From Streptomyces sp. 150FB (GTDB lineage: Bacteria > Actinomycetota > Actinomycetes > Streptomycetales > Streptomycetaceae), in the NCBI RefSeq assembly GCF_000818195.1, contig NZ_JTHL01000001.1, forward strand, positions 61,071-106,322: a DNA stretch of 45,252 bases, read 5' to 3'. The translations under genes and the position numbers were made by a program. This document shows, piece after piece, positions 27,534 to 35,528 of this stretch; the stretch's first letter is position 1, and each line of letters opens with the position of its first letter. Under the pieces are notes generated by a model. That model was given only the letters and a program-made list of their open reading frames with translations. It did no database searches and was not told the origin of the DNA.

Positions 27534-28373
27534 CTACCCGGCCGCGCGCTGCGCGGAAGACAGCACCTCGGCGAGTTCGTCGGCGAGTTGTGGCGTGGCG
27601 GCGATCACCCCGCTCCAGCGGCGGGTGAGGTCGGTGTCGAAATCCACCGGCCGGCCGTGGACGTCGCGTACCGCTCCGCCGGCCGCGGTCACCATGACCA
27701 CGGCGGCCGCCAGGTCCACGAGGCGGTGGGTGTCGGAGCAGGCGTCGGCGAACGCGTCGATGGAACCGTCGGCGACCAATGCCGCTTCCAGGCACGTGGT
27801 CGACAGGATGCGGACCCGGGCAGCTCGCTCGGCCGCCGCCCACCACGCCGCCGCCGCACCGGGGTTGGCGATGTGCGGGCGCAGCATGGACAGCGCGGCG
27901 CCGGTCAGCTCGGTGCGCCCGGAGGTGCGGTAGGGAGTCGCGCTGTCCTTGTGGGCCCACCAGGAGCGTCCCGTGTCCAGCCACACGGTGAGTGCCTCGG
28001 TGAACTCGTCGCCCACCGCGATCACCCCGGCGAACGCGGTGAGCGGGACACCGGCGGCGCCGTTGGCGGAGCCGTCGAGCGGGTCCATCACGAGCGAGAT
28101 GTCGCTCCCCCGGTCGATCCAACCGGTCTCCTCAGAAAGGACGTTGACCGGCGGAAGGCCGTCGAGCGCCTTGAGGATGGCGTCCTCCACGATCCGGTCG
28201 ATGCGCATCGTGGGGGTGCCGTCGGCGCCCTGGGCCACGGTCTCGGCGAGCGTCGCCCGGTCGAACCGGTTCCTCGCGTCGGCGTAGGCCGCTCGGGCCG
28301 CCTCGGCCGTCGCGGTCAGTACGGGACTGACCCGCCCCGCGGCGTCGCCCTGTGTGCTGGTCCTGTCGGTCAT
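27534..28373 (-). CDS. inositol-monophosphatase-family phosphatase ending the C-P lyase operon
   Basis: 279 aa. The Mg-dependent/Li-sensitive phosphatase motifs are present: VLSEETGW (first metal Glu), MDPLDGSANGA (DPxDGT-like) and VDLAAAVVMVTAAGG (WDxAAG-like, with Val for Trp). Members cut inositol phosphates, fructose bisphosphate or 3'-phosphoadenosine phosphates. It starts 3 bp after the phnM stop, so it is co-transcribed with the C-P lyase genes. No phnP or phnN is present in the window. A role in dephosphorylating the ribose phosphate product, giving up its phosphate for growth, is inference. Confidence 0.88.
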   Translation of the reverse strand: MTDRTSTQGDAAGRVSPVLTATAEAARAAYADARNRFDRATLAETVAQGADGTPTMRIDRIVEDAILKALDGLPPVNVLSEETGWIDRGSDISLVMDPLDGSANGAAGVPLTAFAGVIAVGDEFTEALTVWLDTGRSWWAHKDSATPYRTSGRTELTGAALSMLRPHIANPGAAAAWWAAAERAARVRILSTTCLEAALVADGSIDAFADACSDTHRLVDLAAAVVMVTAAGGAVRDVHGRPVDFDTDLTRRWSGVIAATPQLADELAEVLSSAQRAAG

Positions 28374-28376
28374 CCG

Positions 28377-29594
28377 TCAGCGTCCCGTCGGGGTCAGGTG
28401 CGCCGCCGCGGACAGCGGGGCGCTGTCGCGTGTCTCCTCGGCCAGCAGGGTCATGCGTACGGTCTGCTGCCGTACGTCACCGGTCACCGCGACCAGGTCG
28501 GCGCGCATGCCCCGTACCAGTGCGCCGCGGTCGTTCAGGCCTGCTGTCGTCGCGGCGCCCGAGGTGATGAGGCGTACCGCGGCGGGCAGCGGCAGGACAC
28601 CCTGGTCCGCCAGTCGCATCACCGCGGCCAGCAGGGTGGTCGGCATGTAGTCGCTGGACAGGTTGTCGACCACGCCGGCGGCGACCAGTTGGATGGCTCC
28701 CACGTTGCCGCTGTGCGATCCCCCGCGCAGTACGTTGGGTGCTCCGGCCACCACCTGCATGCCGACGGCCCTCGCCGCCTCGGCAGCCTCGGCGGTGGTG
28801 GGGAACTCCGCGACCGCCGCTCCCGCCGTGTAGACGTGCGCGATCTCCTCCGCTGTCACCACGTCGTGGGCGAGGAGCCGGATCCGGCCTGCCAGCGCCT
28901 CCTCACTCAGCCAGCCGAGAGTGATCTCACGCTGTGCGAGGCTCTCGTCCCGCTCGGCGATCCGGCTGTCGATGTACTGCTGGGCGTCGGCCTCGCTGAT
29001 CTTCTCCTGTTCCGCGATCATGCTGCGGAACGAGTCGACGTCGGTGTACTGGCCCTGGCCCGGAGTGTGGTCCTGGTACGACACCAGGGGCAGCACACCG
29101 TCCCTGTCCGGCAGTTCGGAGAGCGCCTTCCGCAACACGACGAGAGCCTCCGGGTCGCGCGCGTCGAGCCGGTAGAGAACACGGTGGTCGATCAGTCCCA
29201 CTCCCCCGGCGACCCGTTCCCGCAGCGCCTCCGAGAGGCCCAACGACCTCTCCAGGGTGCGGTCCTTGCCCAGATGTGTCTGGTAGCTGATTCCGTGGTA
29301 CATCGTGGTGACGCCTGCGGCGCGTGCTCGGCCCTCGTAGCTGGACACAGCGAAGTCCGGAGGGAACTCCACAGTGGGGCGCGGGCGTTGCTCCTTCTCC
29401 AGCGCGTCGCTGTGGGTGTCGACGACACCGGGCAGCAGCAGCGCGCCGCGCAGGTCGAGGGCCTCGGAGGGCACCGGGCCCGGGGTGGGTCCTGTCACTT
29501 CCACGATCAGGCCGTCCTCGACGACGACTGTCGCGTCGTCCAGGATCCTGTCGGGCAGCACAGCCCTCGCGTGGGCGAATACGTACCGGCTCAT
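28377..29594 (-). CDS. phnM: PhnM, 5-triphosphoribosyl-1-phosphonate diphosphohydrolase
   Basis: 405 aa amidohydrolase. VDTHSDALEK with PRPTVEFP matches the PhnM metal site; SYQDHTPGQGQY and SDYMPTTLL are further PhnM signatures. PhnM removes pyrophosphate from the triphosphoribosyl-phosphonate made by PhnG/H/I/L, leaving 5-phosphoribosyl-1-phosphonate for PhnJ. The start overlaps the phnL stop (ATGA). Slightly longer than the E. coli protein (378 aa) owing to the C-terminus. Confidence 0.96.
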   Translation of the reverse strand: MSRYVFAHARAVLPDRILDDATVVVEDGLIVEVTGPTPGPVPSEALDLRGALLLPGVVDTHSDALEKEQRPRPTVEFPPDFAVSSYEGRARAAGVTTMYHGISYQTHLGKDRTLERSLGLSEALRERVAGGVGLIDHRVLYRLDARDPEALVVLRKALSELPDRDGVLPLVSYQDHTPGQGQYTDVDSFRSMIAEQEKISEADAQQYIDSRIAERDESLAQREITLGWLSEEALAGRIRLLAHDVVTAEEIAHVYTAGAAVAEFPTTAEAAEAARAVGMQVVAGAPNVLRGGSHSGNVGAIQLVAAGVVDNLSSDYMPTTLLAAVMRLADQGVLPLPAAVRLITSGAATTAGLNDRGALVRGMRADLVAVTGDVRQQTVRMTLLAEETRDSAPLSAAAHLTPTGR

Positions 29595-30637
29595 CGAGCC
29601 ACCTCCAAGGGCAGGTTCACGTCGTGCAGGATGGTTTCCGGGCTTCCTGAGGCCAGCACCCGGCCGGAGCCGAGCACCACCACCCGGGTGGCGAGACGTT
29701 CGATGGCGTCCAGGTCGTGGAAGACCGAGAGCACCGCGGTGCCTGTCTCCTCCAAGCGGGCGATGGTCTCCAGTACGGCGGCCCGGTTGGCCGGGTCGAG
29801 CGCGGAGACCGGCTCGTCGAGAAGCAGCAGGCGCGGCGGGGAGATCGTGCCCGCGGCGATGTTGACGCGCTGCTTCTGGCCACCGGACAGCACGGTGGCG
29901 TGCATGTCCCAGAGCCTCTCGGCGATGTCGACCTGTCGCAGCGCCTGGGCCGCCGCCTCTTTGGCGTCGGCCCGGTGCATGCCGCGCGCGATTCCGGAGG
30001 CGGTGACGATGTCGAGCACCGAGCGGCGCGGCTGCGGACGGAGGAACTGCGACACGTAGCCGATCTCCTTGCCGCGCAGATCCGCGATGTCGGAATCGGG
30101 CAGTGTGGCGATGTCGACGCGCTCACCCCCGGCGGTGCGGAACCAGATACTGCCGCTGCCGGACAGATAGGTGCGGTAGACGCAGCGCAGCAGTGTCGAC
30201 TTGCCCGCGCCGGACGTTCCGGCGAGGGCGACGTGCTCGCCGGGCGAGACGTCGAGATCCACACCGTGCAGGGCTTCGACGACCCGTCCGTCGATGGTGT
30301 GCAGGGTGAAGTCCTTGCGCAGGCCCCGTACGGAGAGCACGCTGCCCGGCAGAGCCCCCGCGGGGAGATCTCCGGCAGGAGCGCCGGACGCGCGCGGTTC
30401 CGCCGTGGCTGTGGAGGCGGCGGCGGTGGTCATGGCGGCTGTTTCCGCGAGGGGCAGCGCCGTGGTCCGCTCGGTGACCGTCTCGGTGATCTTCTCGGTG
30501 GTGGTCGGAGTGATCTTCTCCGAGGTCCTCTTGACGGTCTTCTCGGTGGTCGTCGGGGTCGTCCTCTCGACGACCTCCTCGGTGGTCTTCTCGCTGGTCT
30601 TCTCGGTGATCGTGATCATGTTCGTGGTCATCACCAT
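29591..30637 (-). CDS. phnL: PhnL with a long Thr/Glu/Lys-rich N-terminal extension
   Basis: 348 aa, against about 226 in E. coli. From residue 100 it is a standard PhnL ABC-type ATPase: Walker A AGTSGAGKST, Q-loop YVSQFLRPQPR, signature LSGGQKQRVNIAAG, Walker B LLLLDEPVSALD. PhnL associates with the PhnGHIJ core and is needed for the first step. Residues 5-60 are repetitive (TEKTSEKTTEE, TPTTTEKTVKRTSEK, TPTTTEKITETVTER), followed by an Ala-rich linker. The start at 30637 is coupled to the phnK stop (TGATG). A later start (for example Met7) would still include the repeats. Confidence 0.94.
   Translation of the reverse strand: MVMTTNMITITEKTSEKTTEEVVERTTPTTTEKTVKRTSEKITPTTTEKITETVTERTTALPLAETAAMTTAAASTATAEPRASGAPAGDLPAGALPGSVLSVRGLRKDFTLHTIDGRVVEALHGVDLDVSPGEHVALAGTSGAGKSTLLRCVYRTYLSGSGSIWFRTAGGERVDIATLPDSDIADLRGKEIGYVSQFLRPQPRRSVLDIVTASGIARGMHRADAKEAAAQALRQVDIAERLWDMHATVLSGGQKQRVNIAAGTISPPRLLLLDEPVSALDPANRAAVLETIARLEETGTAVLSVFHDLDAIERLATRVVVLGSGRVLASGSPETILHDVNLPLEVAR
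30457..30625 (-). repeat. imperfect repeats encoding the PhnL TEK-rich tail
   Basis: The coding strand repeats ACCGAGAAG-type units about seven times, with the block T-P-T-T-T-E-K occurring twice (residues about 28-34 and 44-50). The low-complexity region was probably expanded by slippage. Confidence 0.7.
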
Positions 30638-31518
30638 CAGCCCCGGGCCGCGGAGACGAGTTGCTGACTGTACGGCTGCTGGGGATCCTCGAGCAGTTGG
30701 TCGGTCAGACCGGCCTCCACGACTCGGCCGTGCTGCATGACGAGCACCCGCCGGGTGAGCATCTCGATGACTCCGAAGTCGTGCGAGACGACCACGGCCG
30801 CCACACCCGTCTCTTCGAGCAGGACGCGCAGCAGGTCGAGCACTCCGGCGGCGACCGAAGCGTCGAGTCCGGTGGTGGGCTCGTCGAGCAGCAGTACGGG
30901 CGGGTCGGTCGCGAGCGCCTTGGCGATCTGCACGCGCTGGCGCATACCACCGGAGAAGGTCCGCACCGCGTCGTCCATGCGCGAGAGCGGGACCTCCACA
31001 CGGGCCAGCAGGTCGGCGGCCCTGGCGCGGATCCGCCCGTAGTCGCGCCAGCCGATGGCGGTCAGCGGATCGGCGATGTTGCCGCCCGCACTGATGTTGA
31101 GGTTCAGTCCCGCGGCCGGATCCTGGTACACCGTGGAGATCTGGTCCAGGCGCAGACGCCGCCTGGCCGAAGGGGAGAGATCCCTGATGTTCACTGTGCC
31201 GTTCTCGACGCCACGCAGGGCGATCGTGCCGGCGGTGGCCTGTTCGTCACCCGCGATGCACCGCATCACTGTCGACTTGCCGGAGCCGGACTCGCCGATG
31301 ATGCCCAGCGCCTCGCCGGGCGCCACGTCGAAGGCGACGTCCCAGGCGGCGACGACGGCCCCGGTGGCCGGGGAGACAGCGGTGGCGAACGCGGGCCCGG
31401 TGCCTTCCAGGGACCTCGGTCCCTGGTCCCCGTAGATCTTGCCGAGGCCGGAGACCTTCAGCGCCCAGCCGGGCCTGACCCCGGCCGGGACGGGGGCGAC
31501 GGCTGTGGTGGTGTTCAT
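30637..31518 (-). CDS. phnK: PhnK, C-P lyase ABC-type ATPase
   Basis: 293 aa from ATG 31518 (ATGA overlap with phnJ). Walker A GESGSGKST, signature FSGGMRQRVQIAKAL, Walker B LLLDEPTTGLD and switch His in VVSHDFG. PhnK docks on PhnJ in the C-P lyase complex. Compared with E. coli PhnK it has about 35 additional residues between the first beta strand and the Walker A region (around GDQGPRSLEGTGPAF), a plausible surface loop. Confidence 0.95.
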   Translation of the reverse strand: MNTTTAVAPVPAGVRPGWALKVSGLGKIYGDQGPRSLEGTGPAFATAVSPATGAVVAAWDVAFDVAPGEALGIIGESGSGKSTVMRCIAGDEQATAGTIALRGVENGTVNIRDLSPSARRRLRLDQISTVYQDPAAGLNLNISAGGNIADPLTAIGWRDYGRIRARAADLLARVEVPLSRMDDAVRTFSGGMRQRVQIAKALATDPPVLLLDEPTTGLDASVAAGVLDLLRVLLEETGVAAVVVSHDFGVIEMLTRRVLVMQHGRVVEAGLTDQLLEDPQQPYSQQLVSAARG

Positions 31519-32453
31519 GACTGGGTCGCCTCTTCCTGTGTGAGTGCCTGGGCATGCGCCGCGGGTGTCCCGACGTGTGTGGAGGCAGGGGCTTCGCCCG
31601 TCCTGCGGCGCCGGCAGAAGTCCGTGTCGGAGCACACCCAGGTGGTGAACCCGCCGTCCCTGGCGGGCTCCTGGACGATGTAGGTGTCCTGCGACCGGCA
31701 CAGGCGGCAGGCGGCGCCGGGCGTGAACTCGACCTCGAAGGGGCGGTCCTCGAAGGTCAGCGGCTCGACGTGGGTGTGTGGAGGCACCGCGAAGATGCGC
31801 TTCTCGCGACCCGCCGACAGGATGGTGACGGCGTCGGAGTTGTTGAGCTTCGGTACGTCCCAGCGGGGGATGGGGCTGGGGGTCATGATGTAACGCCCCT
31901 CCACCATGACCGGGTAGCCGGCCCCGGTGGTGATCAGGCCGTTGCGCACCACGTCCTCGTAGAGCCTGACCCACATCTTCGAGTAGTCGGCTTCGGCATG
32001 CATACGCCGCTGTTCGTGCATCTCGGGAACGATGCCGGCCAGCGGTTCCGCTCCCGGGACCTGGAGAACGAGCACCTGCCCCTCGCGCAGCGGCTGTTCG
32101 GGGATGCGATGCCTGGACTGGATGACATCTGCGGCGCGGGTGTCGCTCTCCTCCTCGCAGCCCACGTGGTTCACCACGAGCCTGCGCAGATTCGAGGCGT
32201 TGACGCCGGCGTCCTCCCCCTGGTCGATCACCTTGAGCCGGGTGTCCTCGCCGACGAGGGCGAGAGTGGCCTGGAGGCCACCGGAGCCCCAGCCACGGGC
32301 GACGGGCATCTCACGTGAGCCGAAGGGGACTTGGTAGCCGGGGATGGCGATTCCACTCAGAACAGCCCTGCGGATCTCCCTTCTTGACAGCTCGTCGAAG
32401 ATTCCTGGCCGGTCCGCCGGGCCCGCCAGGGAGTGGAGGGTCGTCGTTGTCAT
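31515..32453 (-). CDS. phnJ: PhnJ, carbon-phosphorus lyase (radical SAM)
   Basis: 312 aa. The central enzyme: it uses a 4Fe-4S cluster, S-adenosylmethionine, a glycyl and a thiyl radical to split the C-P bond, releasing an alkane and cyclic ribose phosphate. The four essential Cys are at 249, 252, 274 and 280 (CRLC...VCSDTDFC), spaced 3, 22 and 6 exactly as in E. coli 241/244/266/272. The glycyl-radical region is conserved in IPGYQVPFGSREMPVARGWG. It has about 30 extra C-terminal residues. Start is in ATGA overlap with phnI2. Confidence 0.98.
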   Translation of the reverse strand: MTTTTLHSLAGPADRPGIFDELSRREIRRAVLSGIAIPGYQVPFGSREMPVARGWGSGGLQATLALVGEDTRLKVIDQGEDAGVNASNLRRLVVNHVGCEEESDTRAADVIQSRHRIPEQPLREGQVLVLQVPGAEPLAGIVPEMHEQRRMHAEADYSKMWVRLYEDVVRNGLITTGAGYPVMVEGRYIMTPSPIPRWDVPKLNNSDAVTILSAGREKRIFAVPPHTHVEPLTFEDRPFEVEFTPGAACRLCRSQDTYIVQEPARDGGFTTWVCSDTDFCRRRRTGEAPASTHVGTPAAHAQALTQEEATQS

Positions 32454-33646
32454 TCCTTGTCTCCGTCTTCAATGGCCCCGTTCCGTACGGCCGTTACGGC
32501 CCGTGCGCGCTCGACGAGCGAGCGGAACTCCGCGTGGTGGGGCAGTTTCAGATGCCGTGCGTAACCGGTGGAGTCCATGCCGTCGAGGGTGAAGAGCACC
32601 TCGCGGTGGATGGCCGAGTCCGGCTCGTGGTGGACGAGCAGCAGGTCGAGCCCCGCCATGGAGATCGCCTTGCGGTCGTTGTGGCCCAGGCACAGCCCGT
32701 ACCCCACATCCAGGGTGCGGGCGAGTTCCCCGGCGCGGGCGACGCTGTGGAAGGTCTGCACCTCGCTGACGCGTACCCGGGTGACCGCCACCGGTTGTCC
32801 CGTGTACGGATGCGGCACCGACAGGGAGAGGGTGCCGTGCCTCACCTCACCGGGAATCTCATGACCGCCCGATCGCAGACTGTTGCCGTACCACATGTGC
32901 ATCAGCGAACCGGTGTCCGCGCGTGCCATGGTCTGCAACCAGGCGGAGCGCGGCGCGTCGGAACGCGCGGGGGTGCGGGTGACGTCGTACGGGGCGGGAT
33001 CGGCCGCGGCACCGACGGGCCGGACGACGTCCATGCCCCGCAGGACCGACAGCAGGTTCGCGGGTGTCCGCTCCACGGATGCGGCCGGGGCGGACACGGG
33101 GGTGCCGAGGCCGTGGGTGTGCTCCTCGGAGCCCTGACGCGCCTGCTGACGCGGCTGCTCGTGAAGGTGCTGGTGGCCGCTGTGGTCGTGGCCGTTCGCC
33201 CCGCCGGCCGCCGTCGATCCGGAGACCCTGGAGCGGCCCTCGTCCTCAGGAAGCAGGTCGAGCAGGCGCCCCACGTAGTCGAGGGTGCGGCCGAGGACCT
33301 GTCCGCCGGGCGGGTTGCGGAACGCCGAGCTGATACGCCGGGTCACCCTCAGCTCGTCGGTACTGACGGGCAGACCGCGGCCCAGACGCGGCAGGGTGGA
33401 ACGGTGGGCGCGGATCAGTTGAGCGGCCTCCAACGGGTCGCCCTGTGCCTGGCGAATGGCGCGGGCCGCCAGCTCGGGCGCCCACAGCCCGCTCTCGCCC
33501 ATGGCGCGATCGACGGCCAGCGGCAGCCGCTCGGCGATCTGCTCCAGCTCCAGCCACGGACTTCTCCTGTCGCGGCCGGCCTCTTCCACCAACCGCTCCG
33601 CGGCGGTGACCGCTTCCTGGAGGGTGTTCGGCTGCCCTGCGCTCAT
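32450..33646 (-). CDS. phnI: PhnI2, second tandem PhnI with a His-rich insert
   Basis: 398 aa from ATG 33646, overlapping the phnI1 stop (ATGA). Clearly PhnI: LAVDRAMGESG, PGGQVLGRTLDY, DVTRTPARS, DVGYGLCLGHN and the C-terminal HLKLPHH pair (His365, His370), the positions that in E. coli PhnI (His328, His333) form the metal site facing PhnJ. It has diverged from PhnI1: the N-terminal GG(Q/E)EAI motif is replaced by NTLQEAV, and DRVMxEGG has become DRAMGESG. Between about residues 142 and 175 lies a His-rich insert (GHDHSGHQHLHE, EEHTHG). It may be a second nucleosidase subunit or a structural or metal-delivery partner. Confidence 0.93.
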   Translation of the reverse strand: MSAGQPNTLQEAVTAAERLVEEAGRDRRSPWLELEQIAERLPLAVDRAMGESGLWAPELAARAIRQAQGDPLEAAQLIRAHRSTLPRLGRGLPVSTDELRVTRRISSAFRNPPGGQVLGRTLDYVGRLLDLLPEDEGRSRVSGSTAAGGANGHDHSGHQHLHEQPRQQARQGSEEHTHGLGTPVSAPAASVERTPANLLSVLRGMDVVRPVGAAADPAPYDVTRTPARSDAPRSAWLQTMARADTGSLMHMWYGNSLRSGGHEIPGEVRHGTLSLSVPHPYTGQPVAVTRVRVSEVQTFHSVARAGELARTLDVGYGLCLGHNDRKAISMAGLDLLLVHHEPDSAIHREVLFTLDGMDSTGYARHLKLPHHAEFRSLVERARAVTAVRNGAIEDGDKE

Positions 33647-34860
33647 CGCGCACCTCCTGAGGTGGCGTGCACTGCCTGGATGCGTTCGAGGGTGGAGCGG
33701 AAGTCCACGTAGTGCGGGAGCTTGAGGTGTTCGAGGAAGCCCGAGGACTCGGGGCCGTCCAAGTGGATCAGCACCTTCTGTTCCAGGCCGTCGGTCTCCG
33801 GGTCCCGGCGGACCAGCAGGTCGAGCCCGGCCATGGCGAGTGCCTTGGCCTCGTTGTCGCCGAAGCAGAGGCCGTAGCCGACGTCGAACCTGGTGTGATC
33901 CTCTTCCGGCAGACCGGCGCCGCGGATCGTCCGGGTCTCGGTGACCGCCGCGGCCGCGACGGTGACGGGGTTTCCGGTGCACGGGTGTGTCACCCTGACC
34001 GGCAGCCTGCCGCGGCGCAGTTCGAGCGGAATCTCCGGTCCGCTGTGCTCGGGTCGGCGCCCTGACGCGTACCACAGGTGGATGAGGGAGCCGGTCTCCG
34101 CACGGGCCATCGCCGACAACCGGGCCGAGCGGGGGGTTCCGGGGCGCGCGGGTGCCCTGGTGATGTCGAAGGGTTCCGGATCTGCGGGAACCGGCCCTCC
34201 CGTCAGCAGTCCCTGGTCCCGCAGGGCCTCGACGACGCCGCTGGAGACCGGAATCGCCCCGGACCCGCACGCGCGCGGAACATCTGGGCCTTCGGTGTCG
34301 GTAGTGGCCCCGGCTCGGCCGGACGGACGCTCCCTGCCCGCGCCGTCCGCTCCCGCGCCGTCCGCTCCCCCACCGTCCATACCCACGCCGTCCGCGCCCG
34401 TCTCCTCCGCACTGACGCGGTCGGCGCGGACCGACTCGTCGCGGGCCCTCCCCTCGGGCTCCGGTGTGAGGTCCAGACGCCGTGCCACATAGTCGAGGGT
34501 GCGGCCGAGGATCTGGCCGCCCGGCGGGTTGCGGAACGCCGGGCTGATACGCCGGGCAACCCTCAACTCATCGGTGGAGACAGGTGTGCTGTAGGCAAGA
34601 CGCGGCAGGGTGGAACGGTGCGCACGCAGCAGTTGCGCCGCTTCGAGCAGGTCGCCCTGCGACTGGCGGATGGCGCGGGCGGTGAGTTCGGGAGCCCACA
34701 GGCCGCCCTCCCCCATGACCCGGTCGACCGCCAACGGCATCCGTTCCGTGATCTGTTCCAGCTCCAGCCAGGAGCTGCTCCCTCCGTAGCGGGCCTCTTC
34801 CACCAGCCGCTCGGCGGCGGCGATGGCCTCCTGGCCGCCGCGTACACCCGAATACCCCAT
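33643..34860 (-). CDS. phnI: PhnI1, purine nucleosidase subunit of C-P lyase core
   Basis: 405 aa. PhnI joins PhnG and PhnH, with PhnL, to displace adenine from ATP by phosphonate. This copy is near canonical: VRGGQEAIAAAERL, LAVDRVMGEGGLW, PGGQILGRTLDY, FDITRAPARPG, FDVGYGLCFGDNEAKA and HLKLPHYVDF (His378, His383). It carries an Asp/Gly/Ala-rich insert at about residues 146-182 at the same place as the His-rich insert of PhnI2. phnH ends 2 bp upstream. It is the more likely catalytic copy. Confidence 0.96.
   Translation of the reverse strand: MGYSGVRGGQEAIAAAERLVEEARYGGSSSWLELEQITERMPLAVDRVMGEGGLWAPELTARAIRQSQGDLLEAAQLLRAHRSTLPRLAYSTPVSTDELRVARRISPAFRNPPGGQILGRTLDYVARRLDLTPEPEGRARDESVRADRVSAEETGADGVGMDGGGADGAGADGAGRERPSGRAGATTDTEGPDVPRACGSGAIPVSSGVVEALRDQGLLTGGPVPADPEPFDITRAPARPGTPRSARLSAMARAETGSLIHLWYASGRRPEHSGPEIPLELRRGRLPVRVTHPCTGNPVTVAAAAVTETRTIRGAGLPEEDHTRFDVGYGLCFGDNEAKALAMAGLDLLVRRDPETDGLEQKVLIHLDGPESSGFLEHLKLPHYVDFRSTLERIQAVHATSGGAR
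34340..34399 (-). repeat. four 15-bp tandem units inside phnI1
   Basis: GCGCCGTCCGCTCCC at 34340-34354 is repeated exactly at 34355-34369 and imperfectly at 34370-34384 and 34385-34399. It encodes G/A-D-G-A-type pentapeptides in the variable insert, so the copy number can change without breaking the frame. Confidence 0.8.
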
Positions 34861-34862
34861 GG

Positions 34863-35528
34863 TCAGCCACCCGCCACTTCGACACGGACCCTCGTCGTGC
34901 GCGGCAGACCCGTCACGGCGCCGTCGGCGGCCACCAGGAAGGTGTCAACCCCGAGTGGGAAACCGCTGTTGACAGCGGTCAGCGCCTCGATCACCGCCAT
35001 CGGCAGGCCGCGGACGCCGAAGCGCCGCTCGCCCGGGACTCCGGGGCCGCTCAGCAGGAGAACCGTCTCCCCGTCGGCGAGGACGCCGCCCGCGCTCCCC
35101 CCGTCGGTCAGCGTGTCGACAGCGGCGAACAGCCTGGCGCCCTGCTCCGGGTTGAGCGCGTCGCCCCTGTGCAGCACGGCGATCTCCGCCCCGCTCAGCG
35201 GTCGCAGGGCCACCACTGTTCTGGCCGCGTCCAGTTCGGCACGCGGAGCGCTGGTCGCGGCGTGCACGGCGTCGCCCCACCCCCGCGCGTCCTCGCCCTC
35301 GGCGGTGAGTACGTGGAGCGTCACCTCTACGTCGATGAGCCCGCAGGCAGCCGCCGCGGCGGCAGGCACCGCGTCGGGGACGTCGAGCCGGCCGATCTTG
35401 CCGGGCCTGGCGAGCACGTCGAGCAGGGTCGTGAAGTCGCGCTGCGACTCACGAGCGCCGCGCCGCAGCGCGCCGATTCGGGCGCCGGCACCGAGTACGG
35501 AGGGGGTGGTCAGCAGTGTGTCGGTCAC
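34863..35528 (-). CDS. phnH: PhnH, C-P lyase core subunit
   Basis: 221 aa from GTG 35528 (GTGA overlap with phnG). PhnH-family blocks: SQRDFTTLLDVLARPGKIGRL near the N-terminus, ADGETVLLLSGPGVPG and NSGFPLGVDTFLVA near the end. It forms the PhnG2H2I2J2 core. No odd features. Confidence 0.95.
   Translation of the reverse strand: MTDTLLTTPSVLGAGARIGALRRGARESQRDFTTLLDVLARPGKIGRLDVPDAVPAAAAAACGLIDVEVTLHVLTAEGEDARGWGDAVHAATSAPRAELDAARTVVALRPLSGAEIAVLHRGDALNPEQGARLFAAVDTLTDGGSAGGVLADGETVLLLSGPGVPGERRFGVRGLPMAVIEALTAVNSGFPLGVDTFLVAADGAVTGLPRTTRVRVEVAGG

Noticed and set aside
27285..30059. 924-codon plus-strand open frame
   Set aside because: Antisense to phnM, phnL and the phosphatase gene, which have full family motifs.
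32450..34270. Longer PhnI2 starting upstream of 33646
   Set aside because: The extra N-terminus is phnI1 sequence read in the wrong frame; ATGA coupling at 33646 fits the operon style.
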